This document shows positions 49,220-57,534 of a DNA stretch of 64,000 nucleotides, one piece after another. Position 1 is the stretch's first letter; the number at the start of each line of letters is the position of its first letter. The notes beneath the pieces are model-generated. The model saw nothing but the letters and a program-made list of their open reading frames with translations. It was not told the origin of the DNA and did not search any database. The stretch lies in contig CAJTMV010000003.1 in assembly GCA_910577225.1 (NCBI GenBank), positions 62,001-126,000 of the forward strand, written 5' to 3'. This DNA comes from an uncultured Eubacterium sp. GTDB taxonomy: Bacteria > Bacillota > Clostridia > Lachnospirales > Lachnospiraceae. The translations under genes and the position numbers were made by a program.

Positions 49220-52200
49220 GTAAAATCAACGCAGTACGGCTGATCAACTTAAATTACAATAACAATGCAATCCGTATCAGTGACGAGACGTTTCATATGA
49301 ACGGAGAAAGTACGCTGCTGTCCCTGCGCAACGGAGGCGGGAAGTCGGTGCTGGTGCAGATGATGACGGCTCCGTTTGTCCATAAACGTTACCGGGATGC
49401 AAAGGAGCGGCGGTTTGAAAGTTATTTTACAACAGCCAGACCAACATTTATACTGGTCGAATGGGTGTTGGATCATGGCGCCGGATATGTGACGACGGGT
49501 ATGATGGCGCGCAGGCGGCAGGAGATCGGCACGGATGTATCAGATTCGAACGATTCCCTGGAAATCATACAGTTTATCAGCGAATATCAGACATCCTGTG
49601 CGCATGATATTTATCATCTGCCGGTTGTGGAAAAAGGAAAAAAAGAAATGTCGCTGAAAAATTTTGCGGCATGCAGGCAGTTGTTTGACGGTTATAAAAA
49701 GGATCCTTCGGTAAAGTTTTTCAGCTATGATATGAGCAACAGCGCGCAGTCCAGACAGTATTTTGACAAGCTGGCGGAATATCAGATTTATTATAAGGAA
49801 TGGGAAACCATTATGAAAAAGGTGAACCTGAAAGAGTCTGGTCTGTCGGAGTTGTTTGCGGACTGCAGGGATGAGAAAAGTCTGGTGGAAAAATGGCTGC
49901 TGGACGCTGTAGCCAGCAAACTGAATAAAGAGAAAGACCGGATGAAAGAATTTCAGAATATTATGGAAAAATACGTCGGTCAGTATAAAGATAATAAGTC
50001 CAAAATTCAGCGCAGGGATATTATCCGCCAGTTTCGCCAGGAGTCGCAGGAAGTGATGGAAACGGCGGGACAATACGAAACTGTGGAAAAAGAACTGCAG
50101 CTTCGGCAGGAACAGATCGGTATTTTTTTATGGCAGCTTTCCGCGGCAAAGCATACCGTACAGGCAAACTGTGCGGCAATCGCAGAAAAAAAGCAGCGGC
50201 TGGCCGCAGATATGGAGCACCTGAAATATCAGCAGATATCCAAAGCCGTATATGAAGCGATGGAAACCGAGCGTTTCTGCAGGGCAGACCGGGAAATGAT
50301 ACAGCTGGAACGGGATGAAAAAGAACAGGAATACGAGCAGACCAGATATATGCTGCATTTATTCGATTGTGCCAGGCAGCAGCAGGAGCTGGAAGAACAG
50401 CGCGCCGAATGTGCGCAGTATGAGCAGCAGCTGGCCGTACTGAACCAGCAGGAGCAGGATTACGGCAGAGAGCGCGGGCAGCTTGGGTATACGCTGCGGA
50501 TGTATTATGAAGCGGAGCATCGTAAGCAGCAGGAACAGGCACGGCTGTCGGCGGAGAAGCTGACGCATGTTTATGAAAAAATCACGGAGGAAGAAGAAAA
50601 GGCTGAGAAATATCGGGCAAAGATATTGGAACAAAGTACGGCTGTCGGCAGTGTGCAGGCGAAAATACAGGAGTATGACGCGAAAGAAGAGACGTATAAT
50701 CGGCGATATCAGCAGGGGCTGATTCGAAATATACTCGGCGAATACGAACCGGCGGCGTTGGAAATCCGTCTGCAGGAATATGAAAAAGAACTGGACGCAC
50801 TGAAAAAATCTTATCAGCAGATGCAAAGAACGGCAGAGGAAGGCAGCTGGACGCAGAAAGAAAACGAACGCAATCTGGAAGATGCCGGACGGAAAAAAAT
50901 GCAGAAGGAACAGGAGCTGGAACATGCGAAAGAAGTGTGCAGCCAGTACGAACAGGAGCTGGCAGAGCGGAAGAAGCTGCTGCGTTATTTTGGTCTGGAT
51001 GAAACAGTTTTATATGATATGGAAAAAATTGTGCATGCGGCACAGCGGAAACTGTCTGGGATCGAACTGGCAAAAAGGGGTCTGGAAAAAGAAGAAGATC
51101 TGCTGCGCAAAGAATATCAGCGGCTGACACAGGGACGGGTACTGGAGCTGCCGGAATCGTTTGAAAAACTGCTGAACGATCTGGACATTGCTTATGTCTA
51201 TGGGATGGAATGGCTGAAAAAGAATCAGTATACGCAGACGCAGAATCAGAAACTGATACGCAGGTATCCGTTTTTGCCGTATGCCCTGATGCTGTCGGCA
51301 CGGGATATGGAGAAACTAAAAAGCGCGGATACGAAAAAACAAAACAAAGAACTTCCTTATACCTCGTTTCCGATACCGCTTATGGTAAGAGAACAGATGG
51401 AGCAGGCGGAGGGCGGCGAAAAGAATCCGGTTCTGGAACTGGAGAACGTAAGTTTTTATCTGTTGTTTAACGAGCATTTGTTAAATGAAAAAAAGCTGCA
51501 GCAGATGGCGGCTGAAAAAGAGCGGCAGATCGAAAAGAAACAGGAGCAGATCAGGATCCGCCGTCAGGAATATGAGGAATACTTCGCTAAAAAAGAGCAG
51601 CTGCGCAGCCAGTCGGTAACGAAGCAGTTACAGGAGCAGGCGGAGCAAAAGCAAAAACAGCTGTCGGACGAGCTGGAGGAACTGACGCAAAAGATTCGAA
51701 AGCAGAGGGAAGAGGCGCAGAAGCTGACCGACAGACTGCAAAAGCTGCAGCAGCAGATTCACGAAAATGTCAGACAGCAGAGCACGAAAGAACGCAGGCT
51801 GGATGATCTGCGGCAGCTGCATCAGGCATATCAGACGTATCTGCAGGATAAACGGCAGATGGAAATCCTGCGGCATGATCTGACTGTTACAAAGGAAAAG
51901 GAACAGCTGGCGGAAAGTACGGCGGGCAAACTGCGGGAACGTGCCAGAAATCAGGAAATCGAACTGGAACATGACAGACGTTTGGCCGGGCAGCTGGCAG
52001 AAAAAGCAGCCTGCTATGCACAATATGAGCAGACACAGCAGGCAGAGGGCAGACTGGAAGATCTGGAAAACAGGTATCTGGCCATTACCAGTCAGATCTC
52101 TCTGCGTCAGCAGGAAATCGAGCGGCTGCTGCAGGGAGCGCGGGAAAAAGAACATAAAATCGAACATGGACTTGCCAGAAAGCAGAAAAAATACAATCTG

Positions 52201-53859
52201 TCTGATGGAGAATGGAAACAGACGGTATATGACGAAAAAGCGGAGGAACATCAGGAGCAGCTGCTGATCGTACGCGAGCGGCAGTACGAGATAAAAAAAG
52301 CCCGCTGGAATGAAGCGGATAAAAACGCGGCTCTGGCAAGTCAGCGGCTGGAACAGCATAAAAGGGCGATGATGGAAAAGTGCCGTCAGACGCAGCCGCT
52401 GCCAAAAGAAGAAATTCAGCCGATCGATTTTGAGTCTGAGATCGAAAAAAAGGATTATGAACGCAGAGAACTGGAGCAGACAGAGCAGCAGGAGCAAAGG
52501 AGGATGGACTGGTATGAGGAACATCTGACCGCTCTGGCTGAATATACAGAGTATCTGCCTGCGGACGAACAGAAGCTGTGGGAGATGATCGCACATGGAC
52601 TGGAAGCGGAGAACGTCTGTTCCAAAGAAGAACAAAAGATGTGGAAGTCCGTGCAGGATCAGACGGCTGCGGACGCAGGCCCGGCGCGTTCAGATGAGCT
52701 GCAGGAGCATGGCGGTACAGATGCGGGCAGGCAGCAGATGCTGGAAAAGATTCAAAGCGTTTCAGATCAGAAATGTGAACTGCAGATGATCGCGCTGCTG
52801 CAGGAGACGCTGGAGCGTCTCTCCAGAGAAGAGCTGCGCCGCAAAAAAGGGACGCTCGTCCGTGATTATAATCATTGTCAAAAGCGCAGACAGCAGAAAA
52901 AGGATCAGCTGACAGAGCTGCTGAATCAGATGGCGCGCAGGGAAATATTTGCGGAGGATTTTTACCGCAAACCGATAGAGGCGATGCTGTCTCTGACGGA
53001 CCACGCGGGGCAGGTGCTGCGCCAGCTCGTTACGACGCTGCAGTCTTATGAGAATCTGATGGAAAAGATACAGGTGGATATTGCTATCGTGGAAGAGGAA
53101 AAGAGCCGGATTGCAGAGCTGTTTGGCGAATATGTGCATGAAGTGCATCAGAATCTTAGCCGGATCGATCAGAATTCTACCATTACGATTCGTGATAAAA
53201 ATGTGAGAATGTTAAAAATTACACTGTCCGACTGGGAGAAAAATGAAAGTCTGTATCAGACCAGAATCCGGGATTTTATGGAGGAGATTACGCAGAAAGG
53301 AATCGAGCTGTCAGAGCGTAACGAAAATACGCAGGAGTATCTGGGCGTGCGTCTTACGACCAAAAATCTCTATGATGTCGTAGTCGGTATTGAAACGGTA
53401 CAGATTCATCTGCATAAAATAGAAGAACAGCGTCAGTACGAAATTACCTGGTCACAGGTAGCACGTAATTCGGGAGGCGAAGGTTTTCTCTCGGCGTTTA
53501 TTATCTTATCAAGTCTGTTATATTATATGCGAAGGGACGAGTCGGATTTATTTGCCGACCGCAACGAAGGAAAAGTATTGCTGATGGACAATCCGTTTGC
53601 GCAGACAAACGCATCGCATCTCCTCAGGCCGCTGATGGAGATGGCAAAGAAGACAAACACGCAGCTCATCTGCCTGTCCGGTCTGGGCGGGGAATCGATC
53701 TATAACCGGTTTGATAATATTTATGTATTAAATCTGATTGCGGCAGGGCTGCACAGCGGGATGCAGTATGTAAAGGCTGAGCACATGCGCGGCAGGGAAA
53801 CAGAGACAATGCTCGTGTCGCAGATCGAAGTGCTGGGGCAGCAGGAGCTGATTTTTTAA
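49216..53859 (+). CDS. jetC: Wadjet defence protein JetC (MukB/SMC-like ATPase)
   Basis: A 1547-residue SMC-type ATPase, the motor of the Wadjet complex that extrudes plasmid DNA loops. The N-terminal head has Walker A NGGGKS (residues 39-44). Residues about 270-1390 are two long coiled-coil arms, extremely rich in Gln, Glu, Lys and Arg, with a hinge region near 640-760. The C-terminal head has the ABC signature SGGEG (about 1419) and a Walker B-like strand VLLMDNPF (Asp near 1458). In ordinary SMC proteins a Glu follows the Walker B Asp; here it is Asn. GAGGAGGG precedes the ATG. Antisense open frames inside the gene are artefacts of its codon bias. Confidence 0.88.
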   Translation: MSKINAVRLINLNYNNNAIRISDETFHMNGESTLLSLRNGGGKSVLVQMMTAPFVHKRYRDAKERRFESYFTTARPTFILVEWVLDHGAGYVTTGMMARRRQEIGTDVSDSNDSLEIIQFISEYQTSCAHDIYHLPVVEKGKKEMSLKNFAACRQLFDGYKKDPSVKFFSYDMSNSAQSRQYFDKLAEYQIYYKEWETIMKKVNLKESGLSELFADCRDEKSLVEKWLLDAVASKLNKEKDRMKEFQNIMEKYVGQYKDNKSKIQRRDIIRQFRQESQEVMETAGQYETVEKELQLRQEQIGIFLWQLSAAKHTVQANCAAIAEKKQRLAADMEHLKYQQISKAVYEAMETERFCRADREMIQLERDEKEQEYEQTRYMLHLFDCARQQQELEEQRAECAQYEQQLAVLNQQEQDYGRERGQLGYTLRMYYEAEHRKQQEQARLSAEKLTHVYEKITEEEEKAEKYRAKILEQSTAVGSVQAKIQEYDAKEETYNRRYQQGLIRNILGEYEPAALEIRLQEYEKELDALKKSYQQMQRTAEEGSWTQKENERNLEDAGRKKMQKEQELEHAKEVCSQYEQELAERKKLLRYFGLDETVLYDMEKIVHAAQRKLSGIELAKRGLEKEEDLLRKEYQRLTQGRVLELPESFEKLLNDLDIAYVYGMEWLKKNQYTQTQNQKLIRRYPFLPYALMLSARDMEKLKSADTKKQNKELPYTSFPIPLMVREQMEQAEGGEKNPVLELENVSFYLLFNEHLLNEKKLQQMAAEKERQIEKKQEQIRIRRQEYEEYFAKKEQLRSQSVTKQLQEQAEQKQKQLSDELEELTQKIRKQREEAQKLTDRLQKLQQQIHENVRQQSTKERRLDDLRQLHQAYQTYLQDKRQMEILRHDLTVTKEKEQLAESTAGKLRERARNQEIELEHDRRLAGQLAEKAACYAQYEQTQQAEGRLEDLENRYLAITSQISLRQQEIERLLQGAREKEHKIEHGLARKQKKYNLSDGEWKQTVYDEKAEEHQEQLLIVRERQYEIKKARWNEADKNAALASQRLEQHKRAMMEKCRQTQPLPKEEIQPIDFESEIEKKDYERRELEQTEQQEQRRMDWYEEHLTALAEYTEYLPADEQKLWEMIAHGLEAENVCSKEEQKMWKSVQDQTAADAGPARSDELQEHGGTDAGRQQMLEKIQSVSDQKCELQMIALLQETLERLSREELRRKKGTLVRDYNHCQKRRQQKKDQLTELLNQMARREIFAEDFYRKPIEAMLSLTDHAGQVLRQLVTTLQSYENLMEKIQVDIAIVEEEKSRIAELFGEYVHEVHQNLSRIDQNSTITIRDKNVRMLKITLSDWEKNESLYQTRIRDFMEEITQKGIELSERNENTQEYLGVRLTTKNLYDVVVGIETVQIHLHKIEEQRQYEITWSQVARNSGGEGFLSAFIILSSLLYYMRRDESDLFADRNEGKVLLMDNPFAQTNASHLLRPLMEMAKKTNTQLICLSGLGGESIYNRFDNIYVLNLIAAGLHSGMQYVKAEHMRGRETETMLVSQIEVLGQQELIF

Positions 53860-53897
53860 GTATGGACATAATAGGTTAGAAGGAGCGATAATCACAT

Positions 53898-54668
53898 ATG
53901 CGTATTGTAGTAAAGGTAGGAACTTCAACGCTGGCATATCCGACCGGATGTCTGGATATCCGCCATGTGGAAATTCTTGTAAAGACACTGAGCGATCTGA
54001 AAAATGCGGGTCATGAAATCGTGCTGGTATCTTCAGGCGCGATCGGAATGGGCGTTGGGAGACTCTCGCTAAGCGGCAGGCCGGAGGACATGCCGACGAA
54101 ACAGGCGGCGGCTTCGGTAGGACAGTGTGAGCTGATGTACACGTATGACAGGCTGTTTGGAGAATATAATCATATTGTCGGACAGATTTTGCTGACAGGT
54201 TCTGATTTTTCCCATGAAGACCGGAAAGAGAATTTTGAAAATACGATTTTGCGGCTGATCGAGCTGGGAGTAATTCCGGTAGTCAATGAGAACGATACGA
54301 TTGCCACAGATGAGATCTCGGTAGGCGATAACGATACGCTGGCGGCGATGGTCGCGTGCAGTGTGGACGCGGATTTGCTGATTCTGTTAAGCGATATCGA
54401 CGGACTGTACACAAAGGATCCGCATAAATGTGAAGATGCGCAGCTGATACCGCTGGTGATGGAAATCACTCCGGAAATACAGCTGCTGGCGGAAGGAAAA
54501 GGCAGCGGACTTGGAACTGGCGGTATGATTACCAAGCTGCATGCGGCAGGCATCGCGATGAATCATGGGGTCGATATGGTCATTGCAAATGGCTCAAGGC
54601 CGCGAAAACTATATAATATTGTAGAAGGCGAAGCGGTAGGGACACGTTTTTTGGGAAGAAAAAAGTAA
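53898..54668 (+). CDS. proB: Glutamate 5-kinase
   Basis: A 256-residue amino-acid kinase catalysing the first step of proline synthesis (glutamate to glutamyl 5-phosphate). Diagnostic segments are RIVVKVGTSTLA, VSSGAIGMGVGRL, VVNENDTIATDEI, DNDTLAAMVA and GSGLGTGGMITKLHAAGIA. It lacks the C-terminal PUA domain present in the 367-residue E. coli enzyme, a known short form. GAAGGAG lies 11 bases before the ATG. It starts 38 bases after jetC, so some read-through from the defence operon is possible. Confidence 0.95.
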   Translation: MRIVVKVGTSTLAYPTGCLDIRHVEILVKTLSDLKNAGHEIVLVSSGAIGMGVGRLSLSGRPEDMPTKQAAASVGQCELMYTYDRLFGEYNHIVGQILLTGSDFSHEDRKENFENTILRLIELGVIPVVNENDTIATDEISVGDNDTLAAMVACSVDADLLILLSDIDGLYTKDPHKCEDAQLIPLVMEITPEIQLLAEGKGSGLGTGGMITKLHAAGIAMNHGVDMVIANGSRPRKLYNIVEGEAVGTRFLGRKK

Positions 54669-54687
54669 GGAAAAAGGAGACGGTTTT

Positions 54688-55950
54688 ATGACGACGCAGG
54701 AGATTTTGATACGGGCAAACGAGGCGAAGACAGCGCTGACACTGGCGGATACCGCACGTAAAAACCAGGCGCTGCACAGGATGGCAGACGCGCTGGAAAA
54801 GCCGGATCACAGAGCGAGGATTCTGGAGGCGAATCAACGTGATCTGGAAGCCGCAAAAGGTACCATTTCCGAGGTGATGCTGGACCGGCTGATGCTGAAT
54901 GAAACGCGCATTGCAGGTATGGCAGACGGAATCCGGGAGGTTGTGGCGCTGGAAGATCCGGTTGGGAAAGTGTTGTCAGAAACCGTACGGCCAAACGGAA
55001 TGACCATCCGAAAAACGGCTGTTCCAATGGGCGTGATTGCGATTATTTATGAAAGTCGTCCGAATGTGACCAGCGATGCGGCTGCGCTGGCAATAAAAAG
55101 CGGAAATGTCTGCGTACTGCGCGGCGGAAAAGAAGCGTGGCAGACATGTCATGCGATTGTGGAAGCGCTGCAGATCGGGCTGGAAGAAGCAGGAATGCCG
55201 CGGGAGGCAGTCAGTCTGATCGAAGATACGACGCGTGTCAGCGCCAACGAGCTGATGACAGCGGAAGGATTTGTCGATCTTTTAATTCCAAGGGGCGGCA
55301 AGGGACTGATCCGTTCCTGTGTGGAACATGCGACGGTACCTTGTATTCAGACCGGAACCGGCATCTGCCACGTATATGTCGATCGGGCGGCAGACCCTGC
55401 GATGGCGCTGCAGATCGTAAACAATGGCAAAACAAGCCGTCCGAGCGTATGCAATGCGCTGGAGGTCTGTCTGGTGCACAGGGAGGCTGCGGCAGCGTTT
55501 TTGCCGGCGCTAAAGGAGACGCTTTGCGAAAAGCGTCAGAAAGAAGGAAAACAGCCGGTGGAGCTGCGTCTGGATGCGGAGGCGGCAAAGATCATTCCGG
55601 GGACGCCGGCGAAAGAAGCGGATTTTGACACCGAGTTTCTGGATTATATACTTGGCGTTAAAATCGTGGATAGCCTGGAAGAGGCGATCGAACATATCAA
55701 CCGGCATTCCACTGGTCACAGCGAAGCGATTGTTACCGCTGATCAGGATGCGGCCCGGCAGTTTACGGCAGCAGTGGACAGCGCGGCCGTTTATGTAAAT
55801 GTATCGACGCGATTTACAGACGGAGGCGAGTTCGGACTGGGATGCGAGATGGGAATTTCCACGCAGAAACTGCATGCGAGAGGGCCGATGGGACTGGCAG
55901 AACTGTGCACGTATAAATATGTAATCTGCGGCGACGGACAGATTCGGTAA
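54688..55950 (+). CDS. proA: Gamma-glutamyl phosphate reductase
   Basis: A 420-residue NADPH-dependent aldehyde-dehydrogenase-family enzyme that converts glutamyl 5-phosphate to glutamate semialdehyde, the second step of proline synthesis. Features are PMGVIAIIYESRPNVTSDAA, GGKEAW, LIPRGGKGLIRSC, the catalytic Cys in PSVCNALEVCLVH (about 255), and ARGPMGLAELCTYKYV at the end. AAAAGGAG precedes the ATG; 19 bases separate it from proB. Confidence 0.95.
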   Translation: MTTQEILIRANEAKTALTLADTARKNQALHRMADALEKPDHRARILEANQRDLEAAKGTISEVMLDRLMLNETRIAGMADGIREVVALEDPVGKVLSETVRPNGMTIRKTAVPMGVIAIIYESRPNVTSDAAALAIKSGNVCVLRGGKEAWQTCHAIVEALQIGLEEAGMPREAVSLIEDTTRVSANELMTAEGFVDLLIPRGGKGLIRSCVEHATVPCIQTGTGICHVYVDRAADPAMALQIVNNGKTSRPSVCNALEVCLVHREAAAAFLPALKETLCEKRQKEGKQPVELRLDAEAAKIIPGTPAKEADFDTEFLDYILGVKIVDSLEEAIEHINRHSTGHSEAIVTADQDAARQFTAAVDSAAVYVNVSTRFTDGGEFGLGCEMGISTQKLHARGPMGLAELCTYKYVICGDGQIR

Positions 55951-55967
55951 AAGAATGGGGGAGACTT

Positions 55968-56564
55968 ATGGACGCAACCATATGGTCAGAACTGCATCCG
56001 GTAACCGACAGAGAATCGATACAAAATGAGGAACAAAAAGATGAAAAAATAAACGGGCAGATTTATCGTATGTCTCCGGCTCCGGATTTTCGCCATGGTA
56101 TTGTAAACAGTAATATTCATACAAAGATTAAAAGTGGTCTGAAAGACAGTAGTTGTCTTGTTTCGATTGCAAACCTTGATTTTAAATATCATCCGCAGAT
56201 CAGTCAGGATTATGTCTGTCCAGACGTTATGATCGTTTGTGACCGAAATCATTTAAAAGGCGGCAGTTATGATGGGATTCCCAGATTCGTCGCAGAGACA
56301 GTAAGTCCTTCTACAGTAAAAAGGGATAAGACAGAAAAAAAGGATATTTATGAAAAAGCCGGAGTAGAAGAGTACTGGATTGTTTCACCACAGGGAATGG
56401 TAGATATCTATTACTTAAATGATGGAACATACAGCCTGGAATACAGTTATATGCTGCAGAGCGATAAACAGGATGTTAATTATCATGCGGAACAGGAAAT
56501 TTGTCTGCGGGCATTTCCGCATATTAAAATGACATTGGGAGAAATTTTTGAGGGAGTATATTAA
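55968..56564 (+). CDS. Uma2-family (DUF820) endonuclease-like protein
   Basis: A 198-residue protein of the Uma2/DUF820 family, which has a PD-(D/E)XK restriction-endonuclease fold. The diagnostic stretch is VCPDVMIVC (catalytic Asp, about 83-91), then FVAETVSPSTVKRDKTEKKD (about 105-124) and YEKAGVEEYWIVSP. The family is abundant in cyanobacteria and rarer in clostridia; its target is unknown. It lies between proA (17 bases) and thyX (2 bases) on the same transcript, with no partner subunit, so its role is unclear. Confidence 0.85.
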   Translation: MDATIWSELHPVTDRESIQNEEQKDEKINGQIYRMSPAPDFRHGIVNSNIHTKIKSGLKDSSCLVSIANLDFKYHPQISQDYVCPDVMIVCDRNHLKGGSYDGIPRFVAETVSPSTVKRDKTEKKDIYEKAGVEEYWIVSPQGMVDIYYLNDGTYSLEYSYMLQSDKQDVNYHAEQEICLRAFPHIKMTLGEIFEGVY

Positions 56565-56566
56565 AA

Positions 56567-57286
56567 ATGGGACAGGTTCTTATATTAGAAGAGACAACGA
56601 AGGATCCGATTACGCTCATGGGCAGCCGGGCCGGTATCTGCTGGGGTTCGGATATTTCCGACCGGCAGAAAAACTATAAACGGGGGCTGCAGTGCCTGTC
56701 GTCCGGCCATGGCAGAGTTATGGAATATGTAAATGTGGAAATGGTTCTGGAAGGGTATTCCGCGCGCGTAATTCGGGAATGGTACACACATATCGGCGGT
56801 TCGCCAACGCGTCTGCAGGCCAGTACCCGTTATGTGGACTACAAGAACTTTTCATATGTAATACCGCCTGCAGTGGCAGACAATGAACATGCGCGTGTCC
56901 GGTATGAAAAACTGATGCATGAAATTAGTGAAACATGCGCATATCTGGAACAGACATGCGGGATTCCGGGAGAAGACGCGGCAATGCTGCTGCCGCTGGG
57001 GATGACGACGAAGATTGTAGACAGGCGTAACCTGAGAAATCTTGTGGATATGAGCCGTCAGCGCATGTGCGGCCGGGCATATCATGAATATCGCATATTA
57101 TTTCAGGATATCAGCAAAGCGCTGGCAGAAATTTCGGATGAGTGGGCTTATCTGACCGGGCATTATTTTATGCCAAAATGCGAAGCGCTTGGATACTGTC
57201 CGGAGGCACATTCCTGTGGAAGAATGCCGAAAAAGCAAAAATCAGTCCCGACGGACAGCTGCGACGATGCAAATGTTACAAATTGA
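56567..57286 (+). CDS. thyX: FAD-dependent thymidylate synthase ThyX, divergent
   Basis: A 239-residue protein with the ThyX fold: methylates dUMP using methylene-tetrahydrofolate and FAD. The C-terminal core has PLGMTTKIVDRRNLRNLVDM then SRQRMCGRAYHEYR, equivalent to the family T-x-x-x-x-x-N-L-R and R-x-x-x-x-A-x-x-E-x-R pattern. The usual RHR-x7-S motif reads instead THIGGSPTRLQASTRY (about 74-89), without either Arg at the RHR positions. The last 30 residues carry three Cys (KCEALGYCPEAHSCGRM), a possible metal site. It follows the Uma2 gene by 2 bases. No thyA is in the window. Confidence 0.8.
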   Translation: MGQVLILEETTKDPITLMGSRAGICWGSDISDRQKNYKRGLQCLSSGHGRVMEYVNVEMVLEGYSARVIREWYTHIGGSPTRLQASTRYVDYKNFSYVIPPAVADNEHARVRYEKLMHEISETCAYLEQTCGIPGEDAAMLLPLGMTTKIVDRRNLRNLVDMSRQRMCGRAYHEYRILFQDISKALAEISDEWAYLTGHYFMPKCEALGYCPEAHSCGRMPKKQKSVPTDSCDDANVTN

Positions 57287-57382
57287 CATATGAAGTCTTT
57301 CAGTAAAATGCCGCTTAATAGTGCATGTACACATAATTTTAGATTAATTTAAAATATTTTTGTATAATTTGAAAAAAACAGC

Positions 57383-57412
57383 TTGTCAACTCCCCCTGTT
57401 TGGTGGTAAATT
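57383..57412 (+). promoter_or_regulatory. Probable promoter of the arabinose cluster
   Basis: TTGTCA (57383-57388), 18-bp spacer, TAAATT (57407-57412). An additional TTGACA (57283-57288) with TAAAAT at a 15-bp spacing lies across the thyX stop. Between them is an AT-rich stretch. Downstream (57438-57460) GATCG is repeated around CTGTTTCA, a possible operator; no arabinose-repressor consensus was confirmed. Confidence 0.5.
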
Positions 57413-57534
57413 AGTAGTAGGGAAATCAAAGTAACGGATCGCTGTTTCAGATCGGTTGCAAAACAGGGAATTCCATCCGTCATATGGGACTCCCAAACCA
57501 GCAAATTAATAAATATTTACAGGAGGAAGTTGAA

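Noticed and set aside
51628..52635. Long minus-strand open frame opposite jetC
   Set aside because: Antisense to the Gln/Glu/Lys-rich coiled coil; the encoded Leu/Phe-rich peptide is the expected artefact of that composition.
53898..54668. Truncated proB
   Set aside because: The missing PUA domain is a recognised short form of glutamate 5-kinase; the catalytic domain is complete.
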